The notes: generated from the sequence alone by a model not told the origin. Counted from the stretch's first letter, positions 53,622 to 62,775 are shown. The stretch is DNA of 64,000 bases from Leucobacter denitrificans (GCF_014396385.1 NZ_CP060716.1:62001-126000); one strand, 5' to 3'. Translations and numbers: made by a program.

Positions 53622-53681
53622 CTGGGTGGCTGCAAGACCTGTCTTGGCCATTTCGCTTCGTTGATATAGAATCGTTATATT

Positions 53682-54287
53682 GTGACTTCTGAGATGACAC
53701 GTTCAAAATTTTCCTGGACAAAGCTTCGTTCCGCACTTGCGGTGTCTTCAGTGGCAGTATTTCTTGGTGCCGCGGTTGCAGCTCCGCTGACAATTCCTGA
53801 TGCTCAGGCCGACACTGCCGCAATGCAACTCGACGACCGTTTGTACCAGGAATTCGTGCCGAATACCGATCCGATCGATGATCTCGTTCTCCCCGATGTT
53901 CCGTTGGAAAAACTTCCTGACCCCGAACCAGAGCCTGAGCCAGAGCCCGTAGCAACTACTGCTCCAGCTGCACCGGCAGCCCCGGCAGCGTTGCCAAAGT
54001 ACACGGGCGGAGGTTCACCAGCGGAGTGGATGTCAGCGGCAGGTATCGCCGAGTCCGATTGGAGCTACGTTGACTTCATCGTGAGCCGGGAGAGTGGCTG
54101 GAACCCGAATGCAACGAACCCGTCTTCTGGGGCGTGTGGCCTCGTCCAAGCGCTTCCTTGTAGCAAGGTTCCCGGTAGCGGGTACAACCCAGTCGACAAT
54201 CTGCGCTGGGCAAATGGTTACGCAGTGGGGCGTTACGGTAGTTGGGCTCAGGCCTATACCTTCTGGACTAACAACCACTGGTGGTAA
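53682..54287 (+). CDS. Secreted lytic transglycosylase-like protein
   Basis: This 201-residue protein has a signal peptide (SALAVSSVAVFLGAAVAAPL, cleaved after AQA) and a Pro/Glu spacer (PDPEPEPEPEPVA, then AAPAAPAA). A compact C-terminal domain follows with the catalytic Glu in SRESGWNPNATNP and then GACGLVQALPCSK. This resembles SLT-type and aggregation-promoting-factor domains of Gram-positive bacteria, which cut or remodel peptidoglycan. The two cysteines may form a disulphide. TAGAAT lies nine bases before GTG 53682; ATG 53694 is an alternative start. Nothing around it suggests an operon. Confidence 0.85.
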   Translation: MTSEMTRSKFSWTKLRSALAVSSVAVFLGAAVAAPLTIPDAQADTAAMQLDDRLYQEFVPNTDPIDDLVLPDVPLEKLPDPEPEPEPEPVATTAPAAPAAPAALPKYTGGGSPAEWMSAAGIAESDWSYVDFIVSRESGWNPNATNPSSGACGLVQALPCSKVPGSGYNPVDNLRWANGYAVGRYGSWAQAYTFWTNNHWW

Positions 54288-54290
54288 TTC

Positions 54291-54590
54291 GTGGGTCGGG
54301 GGCGACGAGGGCCGAATAAGTATGAACGCGCTGCCGCTCAGCCGCAACGCGATGTAACCCGACTTGCTCACGGCGGAGCTCAGAAAGAGCACCGTAGAGG
54401 CGAAGAATGGTTCGTTCGCACGATACCCGCCCATCGAGCTGAGAAGCTCTATCGGTGTCCCGACTGTGGAACAGATATCCCCGTAGGTCAAGGCCATGTG
54501 GTCGCTTGGAGAGCTGAGCATCTCTTTGGAGATGAAGCAGCAGTGAGGGATCGCCGTCACTACCACACGCATTGCTGGCGAGCGAGGTAG
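54291..54590 (+). CDS. Small zinc-finger-like actinobacterial protein
   Basis: This 99-residue basic protein has LYRCPDCGTDIPVGQGHVVAW and a C-terminal RRHYHTHCW, giving three Cys and several His that could bind one zinc. Homologues are often labelled ATP/GTP-binding protein, but no nucleotide-binding motif is seen, so that name is not supported. GTG 54291 lies three bases after the stop of the transglycosylase gene, suggesting coupling. Function unknown. Confidence 0.75.
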   Translation: MGRGRRGPNKYERAAAQPQRDVTRLAHGGAQKEHRRGEEWFVRTIPAHRAEKLYRCPDCGTDIPVGQGHVVAWRAEHLFGDEAAVRDRRHYHTHCWRAR

Positions 54591-54598
54591 CGGGTTCT

Positions 54599-55486
54599 CT
54601 AGGCCATTGTTGGCGTTTCTTGACGAAAGCGCAGCAAGTAGGCATCGTTATGGAGTTGCCACAGAGATGAACGAATTGTTCCCTGCGTGCCTTGTGATTG
54701 AGAGAGCACCTGGATTGTGTCATTTGTGAGGTGCGTTGCTTCAATGACAGTGAATTCGGCGACGTCTTCTGAGCGCTCGGTAGTTTGAGACACAAATTCG
54801 TCGCGGGTTCTCAGTACCCCGCACTCATGGATTTCTTTGAACTCGGGATGAACTAAGGCGGCGATGAAACTTTGGTTTGCTCGTACGGTCGGGGAGGACA
54901 AGGTTTGCTCGTTCCTGAGTACCTCCGCAATTGGATCAATAGGGGTTTCTAGTTCGAAGAGGGCGGGAGACCCGCTTTGGCTTTGACTTGGCAACAATGA
55001 AGTCGGTGCTGACACGACGCTCGCGCCTTCAAGGCCGGGGCCATAATTCGGATCCACACCTCGTTGGAACGCCTCGGCAACCGCGCGCGCACGCTCGTCT
55101 GCGGCCTCGTTGAGTGGATGGCCAGCATGCCCTTTGACCCACTCGAATTTCACGTTTCGGCCAATGAGTGCGGCATCGATTGCTTCGAGGAGCTCACGAT
55201 TGAGTACCGGCTTTCCGTCCGACTTCCGCCATCCACGCTGCTTCCATCCGCGCATCCATTTAGTGACGGAATTGATGACATATTGGCTGTCACAGAGAAT
55301 TCGTAGTGGCTCGTCTCTGCCCTCAGTGGCTCGGAGCAGATCGAGAACCGCCATGAGCTCGCCCTGGTTGTTCGTCGCACGGGGCCAGCCACCCGCACGC
55401 CACTGCTGATCATTGATGAACCATGCCCACCCAGCCGGCCCAGGGTTTCCGAGCGCAGACCCATCTGCTGCTGCGGTAATGGTCAT
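54599..55486 (-). CDS. rnhA: Ribonuclease HI with C-terminal NTF2/DUF4440-like domain
   Basis: This 295-residue protein has RNase HI in its first 145 residues: Asp8 (AADGSALGNPG), Glu43 (NQGELMAV), Asp66 (ILCDSQYV) and Asp130 (NEAADERA), all four catalytic acids, plus the basic handle WMRGWKQRGWRKSD. After a Pro/Ser/Gln linker, about 120 residues (FIAALVHPEFKEIHECG, DEFVSQTTE, SSLWQLHNDAYLLRFRQETP) look like an NTF2/DUF4440 fold. The fusion is known in actinobacteria. It removes RNA from RNA-DNA hybrids; the added domain's role is not known. It lies two bases after the coiled-coil gene. Confidence 0.88.
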   Translation of the reverse strand: MTITAAADGSALGNPGPAGWAWFINDQQWRAGGWPRATNNQGELMAVLDLLRATEGRDEPLRILCDSQYVINSVTKWMRGWKQRGWRKSDGKPVLNRELLEAIDAALIGRNVKFEWVKGHAGHPLNEAADERARAVAEAFQRGVDPNYGPGLEGASVVSAPTSLLPSQSQSGSPALFELETPIDPIAEVLRNEQTLSSPTVRANQSFIAALVHPEFKEIHECGVLRTRDEFVSQTTERSEDVAEFTVIEATHLTNDTIQVLSQSQGTQGTIRSSLWQLHNDAYLLRFRQETPTMA

Positions 55487-55488
55487 CG

Positions 55489-58275
55489 TTAGCTCTCGAC
55501 AACTTCTTCTTGTACCGATTGGTCAACAAACGTCTCGGTGACGGTACTGAGTTTCTGCGCGTTGCCCACGACTTCGCCGAGACTCTCAAAGTACCGCGCC
55601 ACAGCGCCACGTTCGACCTTGAGCTGGGCCATGCGATCCTCTGCTGCAGCGAGAACCTTCGTAGCGCGGTTTTCGGCCTCGACCCACGTCGTTTGGGCAC
55701 GTTGCTCTGCTTCAAACACGATCTCACTTGCTTGGCGTTCGGCCTCAGCTCGGATCTCGGTAGCAGCTTGCTGGGCTTCGCTGGTGATTCGTTGGTGTTC
55801 GTCTCTGGCGGTGGCGAGTTGAGAACGCATGGTCTGCAGTTCTTCATTCACCGTTTCGAGCTCGCGTTTCGAGTTCTCTGCGGCCTCGTGTTGACGCGCC
55901 GCAAGTTCTGTCTCGAGTTCTTCGCGCTGCGAGGCGATGGAGAGTGCTGTATCTCGCTTCTCGGCAGCCAGGGCCTCGCGTTGCGTGCGAACTTCTGTTT
56001 CGGTCGTAAGTCTCAGCTCGGCGAGGGCGGCTTCTTCTTTGTTTCGGTACTCTGCAAGTTCTGCAACGGTGTTTGCGCGAAGTAGGTCGGTCTCTTCCGT
56101 AACAGCTGCGCGCTGCAGCGCGGTTTCACGGGCGATTGACGCTTCTGCCTCGTCTCGTTGTCTCTGCAGATCCTCAGCGTGTTGCTCAGCGGCAGCAGCA
56201 AGTTCGCGACCTTGTTCGGCGCGCAACCTCTCCATCTCGGATTCAAATGCCTGTCGCTCGCGTTCGATGCGGAGTCCAAGTCGTTCGCTCTCAATCGCGA
56301 GCTTCTCTGCGGACTCCTCGCGGTTAATCCGAAGTTGTTCTTCGGCTGCCGCTGTTTCGTCTTGGAGGCGCTGTTCGTGGTCGGCAAGTTGCGAAGCGAT
56401 CCGCTCCTCATGCATTGCTGTCTCGTCTGCGAGTGCAGCATCGTGCGCAGCGCGTTCGTCGGTGAGTTCCTGTTCTTGCTCGGTGCGCTGTTGCTCGAGC
56501 ACGCGTTCATATGCGGATCGCTCGGCGTTCAGAGCTTCTCGCTGCTCCTTCGCTTCGGTCTCAATGCGATCTCGATGCTCATCCCATTCGGAGATGAGCC
56601 GATCTTGGTGTGCTGCCAGTTCGCGATCCAGACGCTCTTCGTGAGCACGAAGCTCTTCTGCAATTCGACTGTCGTGCGCTTCCCGTTCTGAAGCGAGTTT
56701 CGCCTCGTGCTCGTCTAGCTCGCTCGCTAGTTGGGAGTCGTGCGCTTCGCGTTCGTCGGCGAGCTTGGCATCGTGTGCTTCACGCTCATCAGCGAGCTTG
56801 GCATCGTGCGCTTCTCGTTCGTTCGCGATCTGCGCACTGTGCGCTTCAAGCTCCTGAGCGAGTCGCTCCTCATGTTCCCGTTGCTCATTGGCAAGTCGCG
56901 TCTGATGCGTCTCAATCTCAGTGGCGATCGAGGCATCGTGCGCTTCGCGTTCCGCACTGATTTCGGCGTCGTGTGAAGCACGCTCCTCAGCGATTGATGC
57001 TCGGGATTCAGCAATCGCTGTCTCGAGCGCGGCACGCTCCTGCGCGATGGCGGTGTCGTGCGCTTCTCGGGCGGAAGCAAGGCTAGATGCATGGGCATCT
57101 CGCTCGGCAGCGAGCGTCTCGTCAAAGGTATTGCGGGCTCGATCGCGAATTTCCGCGGCAACCGCATCGGCACGTTCTCTCTCGCGGAGTGCCTGCGCGG
57201 CTAGCGTTGCCAGCTCAGCAGTATGGGCGGTAACCTCACGCGAAATTCTGCCCCGATGCTCGTCCTGTTCGAGCGCTATGCGCGACTCGTGCTGCGAACG
57301 CTCACTGGAGAGTTCGCGGTCGTGGCGCTCACGTTCGTCACTCAGTTCAGCGTCATGTTGCGCACGTTCCTGTGCAATTTGCGCACGTAGATTTTCGATT
57401 TCTGTGGTGAGGGTGCGGCGCTGCTCATCTATCTCAGCAGTCAGTGTGCGTTCACGCTCGGTGTAGTGTTCTTCGAGCGCAATCTCTTCTGACTGCTTTC
57501 TCGACGCAAATTCGGCCCGATTTTGCTCATTCTCGAGTTCGAGCCTGGCCCGTTCGGCAGCCGCTTCTCGCTCGTACTCTTCTTTCTGCTGCGCAAACTG
57601 GGCCGCGGCAACCTCGGTTTCACTATTTAGCGATTCCGCTGCTTCCTGGGCTTCGGCAGTGATCGTCTGCGCTTCAGACTCAGCTTGAGCGAGCCGAGCA
57701 CGTGCGTCTCGATCAGAAGTTTCAATGAGGCTCTGCGCCTCGCGCTCCGCAGAAGCGAGCGTCTGAGCTGCGATGGCCTGCGCCTCTGCAAGTAGCCGAT
57801 CACGTTCGGTGTTGAGATCTTCAGATTGCCTCGCAACATCGGTGCGGGCACTGCGGATCATCACCTCGGTTTGCTCATTAGCAGAGCGCAGCAGCTCGTC
57901 GGCTCGAGTTTGAGCCTGCGTGAGGAGCCGCGTGGCTTCTTCTTCGCTCGAGGCTCGAAGTTTGGCCGCATCAAGGTCTGCCTGCGCCATGAGATTCTGC
58001 GCGTGCTGTTCCGCAACCTGAAGGCTTTTCTCTACTCGGAGTCCGAGTCCCGAGTATCCCGTAGCACCAAGCTCGGTAACCTGCGATTGAAGGTCAGCGA
58101 TGAGCTGACGCTGTTCTTGGCCCGAAGTAACCGACTGCTGGTGCGCAGCCTGCAATGACTCAAGATGCGAGCGCAATGTCGCAATATGACCATTGAGCGC
58201 GCCGATCCGCTCGTCTACTTCTTCTCGCTTATAGCCGCGAAAAGCTGGCGTGAACTGCTGAGGTGAGTCGGACAC
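55489..58275 (-). CDS. Large DivIVA-headed coiled-coil protein (Scy/FilP-like)
   Basis: This 928-residue protein starts at GTG 58275 with GGAGG five bases upstream; the frame is open to 58407 but unsupported. FTPAFRGYKREEVDERIGAL at the N-terminus is a DivIVA membrane-targeting motif. The rest is nearly all coiled coil, rich in Glu, Ala, Arg and Gln. From residue 307 to 633 the repeat is eleven residues long with His in the same place, 13 times in a row at residues 435-567 (EREAHDAKLAD type). The C-terminus ends with a helix and VGNAQKLSTVTETFVDQSV. Similar rods (Scy, FilP, Wag31 partners) organise polar growth in actinobacteria. No enzyme domain is visible. Confidence 0.8.
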   Translation of the reverse strand: MSDSPQQFTPAFRGYKREEVDERIGALNGHIATLRSHLESLQAAHQQSVTSGQEQRQLIADLQSQVTELGATGYSGLGLRVEKSLQVAEQHAQNLMAQADLDAAKLRASSEEEATRLLTQAQTRADELLRSANEQTEVMIRSARTDVARQSEDLNTERDRLLAEAQAIAAQTLASAEREAQSLIETSDRDARARLAQAESEAQTITAEAQEAAESLNSETEVAAAQFAQQKEEYEREAAAERARLELENEQNRAEFASRKQSEEIALEEHYTERERTLTAEIDEQRRTLTTEIENLRAQIAQERAQHDAELSDERERHDRELSSERSQHESRIALEQDEHRGRISREVTAHTAELATLAAQALRERERADAVAAEIRDRARNTFDETLAAERDAHASSLASAREAHDTAIAQERAALETAIAESRASIAEERASHDAEISAEREAHDASIATEIETHQTRLANEQREHEERLAQELEAHSAQIANEREAHDAKLADEREAHDAKLADEREAHDSQLASELDEHEAKLASEREAHDSRIAEELRAHEERLDRELAAHQDRLISEWDEHRDRIETEAKEQREALNAERSAYERVLEQQRTEQEQELTDERAAHDAALADETAMHEERIASQLADHEQRLQDETAAAEEQLRINREESAEKLAIESERLGLRIERERQAFESEMERLRAEQGRELAAAAEQHAEDLQRQRDEAEASIARETALQRAAVTEETDLLRANTVAELAEYRNKEEAALAELRLTTETEVRTQREALAAEKRDTALSIASQREELETELAARQHEAAENSKRELETVNEELQTMRSQLATARDEHQRITSEAQQAATEIRAEAERQASEIVFEAEQRAQTTWVEAENRATKVLAAAEDRMAQLKVERGAVARYFESLGEVVGNAQKLSTVTETFVDQSVQEEVVES
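56575..56973 (-). repeat. Tandem 33-base repeats encoding eleven-residue units
   Basis: Twelve spacings of exactly 33 bases separate 13 His codons. Near 56740-56840 neighbouring units are almost identical at DNA level (EREAHDAKLAD three times). The related runs lie at 57223-57357 (five His) and 56377-56445 (three His). Confidence 0.9.
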
Positions 58276-58481
58276 AAATCCTCCGGTGAAGTGTTCTGGC
58301 GTGTGCCTCTTGCGGCTCATTTGACAACACGCTGGGCAGTTGAACCAATGATATCTGTACTGTCTTTGCCTACGATGACTACAACCTATCCAGCGCGCAC
58401 ACTGCAAGCTCGGGTACCGTTATACGGTTGATACTTTTTGCGCACCCGCGCATCCACTGACTGAAAAGCGGGAGGAACCTC

Positions 58482-59450
58482 GTGAGATATGTGCTTGCCA
58501 TTGCGGCGTTGGCCATTTCAGGGGTGTTGTTGCTCCTCGGAATAGGGCAGCGCACATTTCTTGCAGGCCCTGTGGAGATCGTGCATACCGTCACGTTTGA
58601 AGATGAGACGATGTATGCAGTTGTCGATGGCGAGCAGCTTTCGAAGGTGCCGGGACAAGCGAATATATTGATGCGCGGTGAGGCAGCATTTGCCGCCGTC
58701 GCTAAGACGCGCGATATTGCTGGCTGGCTCGCCCCCTTCGGTTATCAGCAAATCGAAGTGGATCCTACGGAGAAACCAACCTCAAGCATCCAGATCAGAG
58801 CAGAAGTTCCGACAACTGACCTGTTGGAAGTTGACGACGAAGGTGCAGTCGTGCCGCTCGACCCGCGGGGGAGCGACTTGTGGCTCGATTCTCGAAGTGG
58901 GGAGAACGGGGTGTTCCGGCTTCCCGTTTCCCTGACCGAGAATCAATCCATACTGATCTCGGGCAACGGTGAAGACCCGATCCCTTCCGGTACATCAATC
59001 GCTTGGGTTCAAGAGCGCAATACGCCGTGGGCTGGGCCACTGCTCGCAGCTGGCGGAGCATTTGCGCTGCTCGGGGCCGTGCTCTATCTCATTGCTTTTG
59101 ATCGAGACAAGCGTGCACTCGGACCACGCCGCGGGCGCAGAGGACCGCTCATTGGCGTGCAAAACGTCGTGGGTGGTATGCGGCGGCGAGGGGCAGACTC
59201 GCCCGCTCCAGAGGCGCCAAAGCAGGGTGTCCGATCCAGCGCCCCCGAACTGCCGACAGGGCGGATCGAAGAGTCCGAGATTCCTGATACGGGAACCGTC
59301 ACAGGTGATACCGGCGAGATCATCCTGGAGTCCGTAGACGAAACAGGTGCAGATGCGCCAGGCGGAACCACGGAAGAAATAGTCGTGGAGGACGAGGGTG
59401 GCTCAGCGGCCGATGAGACAGATACAAAGGGGGATAAGCATGCGGAATAA
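58482..59450 (+). CDS. Two-helix membrane protein of unknown function
   Basis: This 322-residue protein has a membrane helix at residues 3-22, an extracytoplasmic domain of about 160 residues (VEIVHTVTFEDETMYAVVDGE, APFGYQQIEVDP), a second helix near 186-206 (LLAAGGAFALLGAVLYLIAF), and a cytoplasmic tail rich in Gly, Thr and Glu. GTG 58482 has GGGAGG six bases upstream. No domain was recognised. Its stop overlaps the start of the lipoprotein gene, and a CnoX-like gene follows, so the three form an operon. Confidence 0.7.
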   Translation: MRYVLAIAALAISGVLLLLGIGQRTFLAGPVEIVHTVTFEDETMYAVVDGEQLSKVPGQANILMRGEAAFAAVAKTRDIAGWLAPFGYQQIEVDPTEKPTSSIQIRAEVPTTDLLEVDDEGAVVPLDPRGSDLWLDSRSGENGVFRLPVSLTENQSILISGNGEDPIPSGTSIAWVQERNTPWAGPLLAAGGAFALLGAVLYLIAFDRDKRALGPRRGRRGPLIGVQNVVGGMRRRGADSPAPEAPKQGVRSSAPELPTGRIEESEIPDTGTVTGDTGEIILESVDETGADAPGGTTEEIVVEDEGGSAADETDTKGDKHAE

Positions 59451-60534
59451 GTCACGGCGTTCAAGTCGACTTTCGCTCATCTGCGCAGCTCTTGGGCTTT
59501 CAGCAACGCTTATGGTCTCGGGATGTTCTGCCGAATATTGGCCAGACTTTTCGCCCGAACCCGAGGGAGTTGAAGCCACGAATGAGCCGGTTGAGGGTAA
59601 CCTTGCGACTGTGCCGGTAAACGAAGCACAAATCCAAACCATCATCGACCGTGTGGCAATTGCTGCTGCGGTCGGTGATAAAGATTTGGACGCGCGTGCG
59701 ATTGCTGAGAGGTTCTCGGGTGACGCGCTCACTCAGCGAACGGCAAATTACAAGATTCGTAATGCGGTTTCTGATTACGGCTCGACGCCTGCGGTAATTA
59801 CCGATGACCTTCTGCAGTACCAGCTTGTGCAGAGCACTGAGTCGTGGCCACGCACCCTTTTCATCACGGTTGCCTCGGAAGCGAAGACAGATGAAGAGGG
59901 AAATGTGGGCGAGGCGCCCTCACTAGCCCTCATTCTCACGCAGCGGATCGCACAAGAGAACTATCAGGTGAGTCGAATTATTTCGCTTCGCGGCGGAATT
60001 GAGATGCCACAGGCGGCACCCGCAGAAGAAGGCACCGCGGTGCTTTCCGACGATATCTCTGGGCTCGCATTGCAACCCGGTGAAGTGGGAGCTTCGTATG
60101 CGGCAGTACTCCAAGGCGGCCCCGATGTTGAGGAAGCAGCGCTGTTTGACCTCAGCAATGATCCACTCATTGAAAATTACGGGCAGGCGTGGGTAGCTCA
60201 GTCTCAAGCGAAGGCAGAAGCGGATGAGACCCCGCAGAAGTACTCGGTGACAGTGACACAGGGCGAGAACCCAATCACAAGCCTCTCTACTGGCGCGGGT
60301 GGTGCTCTCGTCGCGACTACCGTTATTGAGTCGCAAGTGATTGACTCTGATGGGGGAAGGTTCAAGCCGCGCGCTGAAGGCGCGGTGACCGCACTCTCTG
60401 GGCTTGAAGGTCAGCAGGATCGGATCGTGCGAGAAGTTGCGCATCAGTTGCTGTTCTTCGTGCCGAGTAAACAAGACGGAACACAGATTCAGTTGCTCGG
60501 AGTTACGAGCGAATTGGTTGGAGCGGGGAAGTAA
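59440..60534 (+). CDS. Predicted lipoprotein of unknown function
   Basis: This 364-residue protein begins with a basic region (MRNKSRRSSR), a hydrophobic helix and a lipobox LMVSGC, so Cys should be lipidated and the rest lie outside the membrane. The mature part has SAEYWPDFSPEPEG and later SVTVTQGENPITSL. No known domain was recognised. ATG 59440 lies inside the last codons of the previous gene, with AAGGGGG upstream, so translation is coupled. The next gene starts three bases after its stop. Confidence 0.75.
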   Translation: MRNKSRRSSRLSLICAALGLSATLMVSGCSAEYWPDFSPEPEGVEATNEPVEGNLATVPVNEAQIQTIIDRVAIAAAVGDKDLDARAIAERFSGDALTQRTANYKIRNAVSDYGSTPAVITDDLLQYQLVQSTESWPRTLFITVASEAKTDEEGNVGEAPSLALILTQRIAQENYQVSRIISLRGGIEMPQAAPAEEGTAVLSDDISGLALQPGEVGASYAAVLQGGPDVEEAALFDLSNDPLIENYGQAWVAQSQAKAEADETPQKYSVTVTQGENPITSLSTGAGGALVATTVIESQVIDSDGGRFKPRAEGAVTALSGLEGQQDRIVREVAHQLLFFVPSKQDGTQIQLLGVTSELVGAGK

Positions 60535-60537
60535 GTA

Positions 60538-61509
60538 ATGGCGGGAGTAATGCCACACATTCCGGGTGGAGGAGTCGACCTCAGTCATCTCGTGCAGCGC
60601 ACACAGCAGGCGCAGGGGGCACCTGAAGGAAGCGCTCCCACGCCTACCCAACCGGGCGGCGGGCAGGTCGTTGACGTTCCTTCGATTGCAATCGAGGCCG
60701 GAGAGCAAAACTTTGAGCAGATTGCCCAACTCTCGCAGGTCGTTCCGGTTGTCTTTGATATCTGGTCCGCACAGAGCGAGGCATCGAAATCGCTGAGCCC
60801 GATTCTGCTGAAGATTACGCGGGAGTTTGGCGGCCGTGTACTGCTCGGGAGAGTCGATGCTGACTCGAATCCGGGTCTAGCTCAGGCATTTCAGGCACGG
60901 TCCGTACCGACAGTGATTGCACTGATCGGCGGCCGACCAGTGCCTCTCTTTGAGGGGGCACTTGCGGAGGAACAGGTACGAGAATTCTTCGGACAGCTCG
61001 TGCAGCTTGCTGCGCAGAATGGTGTGACGGGCAAGGTTAACGCGCCAGATCTTGCGCCTGGTGAGGATGCGCCTGAGGCGCCCGCCGAACCGCAGATACC
61101 CGCAGCCCATGTTCCGGCGGTTGAGGCGGCTGAGCGGGGCGATTACGCAACGGCGGTGAAAGAGTGGGAAGCGGTACTGCAGAAGGCGCCAGCCGATGCA
61201 CAGGCAAAGGCGGCGCTCGCACAGGTGCGCCTCTTGCATAGGCTCCAGGGTCTCACTGTCGACGAGATCCGCACCGCTGCTGCCGAGCGCCCCGATGATC
61301 TTGACGCACAGATGCTCGTTGCTGACCTAGACCTCTCGGGCGGTCACATCGAAGACGCCTTTCTCAGGCTGCTCGACCTTTTCTCGGCGAGCGGCACCGA
61401 CGACCGATCCACTATTCGCACACGTTTGCTCGAGCTCTTCGAAGTCGTGGGAGTAAGCGATTCGCGAGTCATCGCTGCGCGAGGACGACTCGCAAACCTG
61501 CTGTATTAG
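60538..61509 (+). CDS. CnoX/YbbN-like thioredoxin-TPR protein
   Basis: This 323-residue protein has a Gln/Pro-rich N-terminus, then a thioredoxin fold (VVPVVFDIWSAQSEAS near residue 68, RVLLGRVDADSNPGLAQAFQARSVPTVIAL with the cis-Pro) and a C-terminal helical-repeat part (AAERGDYATAVKEWEAVLQKAP, AKAALAQVRLLHRL) typical of CnoX co-chaperones. The active-site CxxC is replaced by S80-E-A-S83, so it has no redox activity. It probably holds unfolded proteins. GGGGAAG lies upstream of ATG 60538. Confidence 0.85.
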   Translation: MAGVMPHIPGGGVDLSHLVQRTQQAQGAPEGSAPTPTQPGGGQVVDVPSIAIEAGEQNFEQIAQLSQVVPVVFDIWSAQSEASKSLSPILLKITREFGGRVLLGRVDADSNPGLAQAFQARSVPTVIALIGGRPVPLFEGALAEEQVREFFGQLVQLAAQNGVTGKVNAPDLAPGEDAPEAPAEPQIPAAHVPAVEAAERGDYATAVKEWEAVLQKAPADAQAKAALAQVRLLHRLQGLTVDEIRTAAAERPDDLDAQMLVADLDLSGGHIEDAFLRLLDLFSASGTDDRSTIRTRLLELFEVVGVSDSRVIAARGRLANLLY

Positions 61510-61516
61510 GCCAGCA

Positions 61517-62707
61517 ATGGAAGTGAGATCGTACCTCGATCACGCGGCGACTTCGCCGATGAGCGAGTCTGTGCTTTCGAAGTATGTTGGTGCGCTTCGC
61601 ACGGTTGGCAACCCCGCATCGACGCATGGCAATGGTCAGCACGCGAGTGAATTGCTTGAGGCGGCACGCGAACGAGTGGCGCAGTCGCTCGGGTGTGACT
61701 CGGCCGAGTTGGTATTTACTGGCGGGGGTACGGAATCGATCAATCTCGCGCTCAAGGGCGTGTATTGGGCGCGGCAGCGAGGCGCCAGTCGGCCTGTCAT
61801 TCTCGTAGCCGATGGTGAACACCACGCGACAATCGAGGCCGCTGAGTGGTTGCGTGATGCGCAAGGTGCAGAAGTGGTGTGGCTGCCGATAGATGAGGTG
61901 GGAGTGCTGCAGCCCGAGACGCTCGAGGCAGCGATTGCGTCGGCTGGGGCTGACCGTGTGGCGTTGCTGTCGTTCCTTTGGGCAAACAACGAGGTGGGCA
62001 CGGTGCAACCGGTGTCTGAGCTGTGCTCGATCGCACGCGACGCCGGTATCCCTGTGCATCTTGACGCGGTTGCGGCGCTCGGGCAGGTGCCCCTAGACTT
62101 CGCGGCGACGGGCGCATCGCTCATGAGTGTGTCTGCGCACAAAATCGGGGGAGCGGTCGGCGTTGGGGCACTTGTCGTGGCCCGAGACCAGGTTATTGAC
62201 TCGCTATTTCATGGTGGATCGCAGCAGCGCGGCCGTTCGGGTACGCAGGATGTTGCCGGTGCGGTGTCATTCGCCGCTGCACTCGACGAGATCATTGAAC
62301 CGGGTTCACAACAACCGAAGTCAGCACACATCGAACATCTCCGATTGCTCCGAGACCGTCTCATCGAGGGTGTTCGGGCAGTGGATCCAGAGGCGCAACT
62401 CCGCGGAGCGGATCCGCTTGAATCACGCTTAGTAGGAAATGCACACTTCACGTTTCCGGGTTGTCAGGGTGATTCCCTGGTGTATTTACTCGATGCGACC
62501 GGGGTTTCTGCATCTGTGGGGTCCGCGTGCCGCGCCGGGGTGGCAACAATCTCACACGTGCTTCTTGCCATGGGAGTGCCGGAGCAGGAAGCTGCGGGAG
62601 CGCTCCGTTTCACACTTGGTTCGGCGAGCACCGCTGCTGACATTGACGCGCTGCTTACTGCACTCCCTGCCGCATTGCAGCGTGCGCGTGCTGCTGGCTT
62701 GAGTTAG
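61517..62707 (+). CDS. Cysteine desulfurase (IscS/NifS family)
   Basis: This 396-residue PLP enzyme takes sulfur from cysteine. The PLP-binding Lys209 is in SAHKIGGAVG; TGGGTESINLALKG and GEHHATIEA line the site; the persulfide-forming Cys338 lies in the short mobile loop VGSACRAG. The group I/II nature is not certain, but position directly before mnmA shows it most likely supplies sulfur for tRNA 2-thiouridine. It follows the CnoX-like gene by seven bases. Confidence 0.88.
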   Translation: MEVRSYLDHAATSPMSESVLSKYVGALRTVGNPASTHGNGQHASELLEAARERVAQSLGCDSAELVFTGGGTESINLALKGVYWARQRGASRPVILVADGEHHATIEAAEWLRDAQGAEVVWLPIDEVGVLQPETLEAAIASAGADRVALLSFLWANNEVGTVQPVSELCSIARDAGIPVHLDAVAALGQVPLDFAATGASLMSVSAHKIGGAVGVGALVVARDQVIDSLFHGGSQQRGRSGTQDVAGAVSFAAALDEIIEPGSQQPKSAHIEHLRLLRDRLIEGVRAVDPEAQLRGADPLESRLVGNAHFTFPGCQGDSLVYLLDATGVSASVGSACRAGVATISHVLLAMGVPEQEAAGALRFTLGSASTAADIDALLTALPAALQRARAAGLS

Positions 62708-62763
62708 CCTCAACCTTTTGTGCTGATCCTCAAACTCAGAATGCATAATCTCTGATGAGCGCC

Positions 62764-62769
62764 TAGACT
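62764..62769 (+). promoter_or_regulatory. Putative -10 element (TAGACT) of a leaderless promoter for mnmA
   Basis: TAGACT is followed by GCTTGG and GTG 62776. No ribosome-binding site is present. Confidence 0.5.
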
Positions 62770-62775
62770 GCTTGG

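Noticed and set aside
56575..56973. CRISPR-like array from regular 33-base repeats
   Set aside because: There are no spacers; repeats are contiguous and in frame with a coiled coil.
55510..58158. Several long open frames on the plus strand (for example 55937-56644, Ser/Arg-rich)
   Set aside because: They mirror the Glu/Arg/Ala repeats of the coiled-coil gene on the other strand; low-complexity composition, no binding sites, no family.
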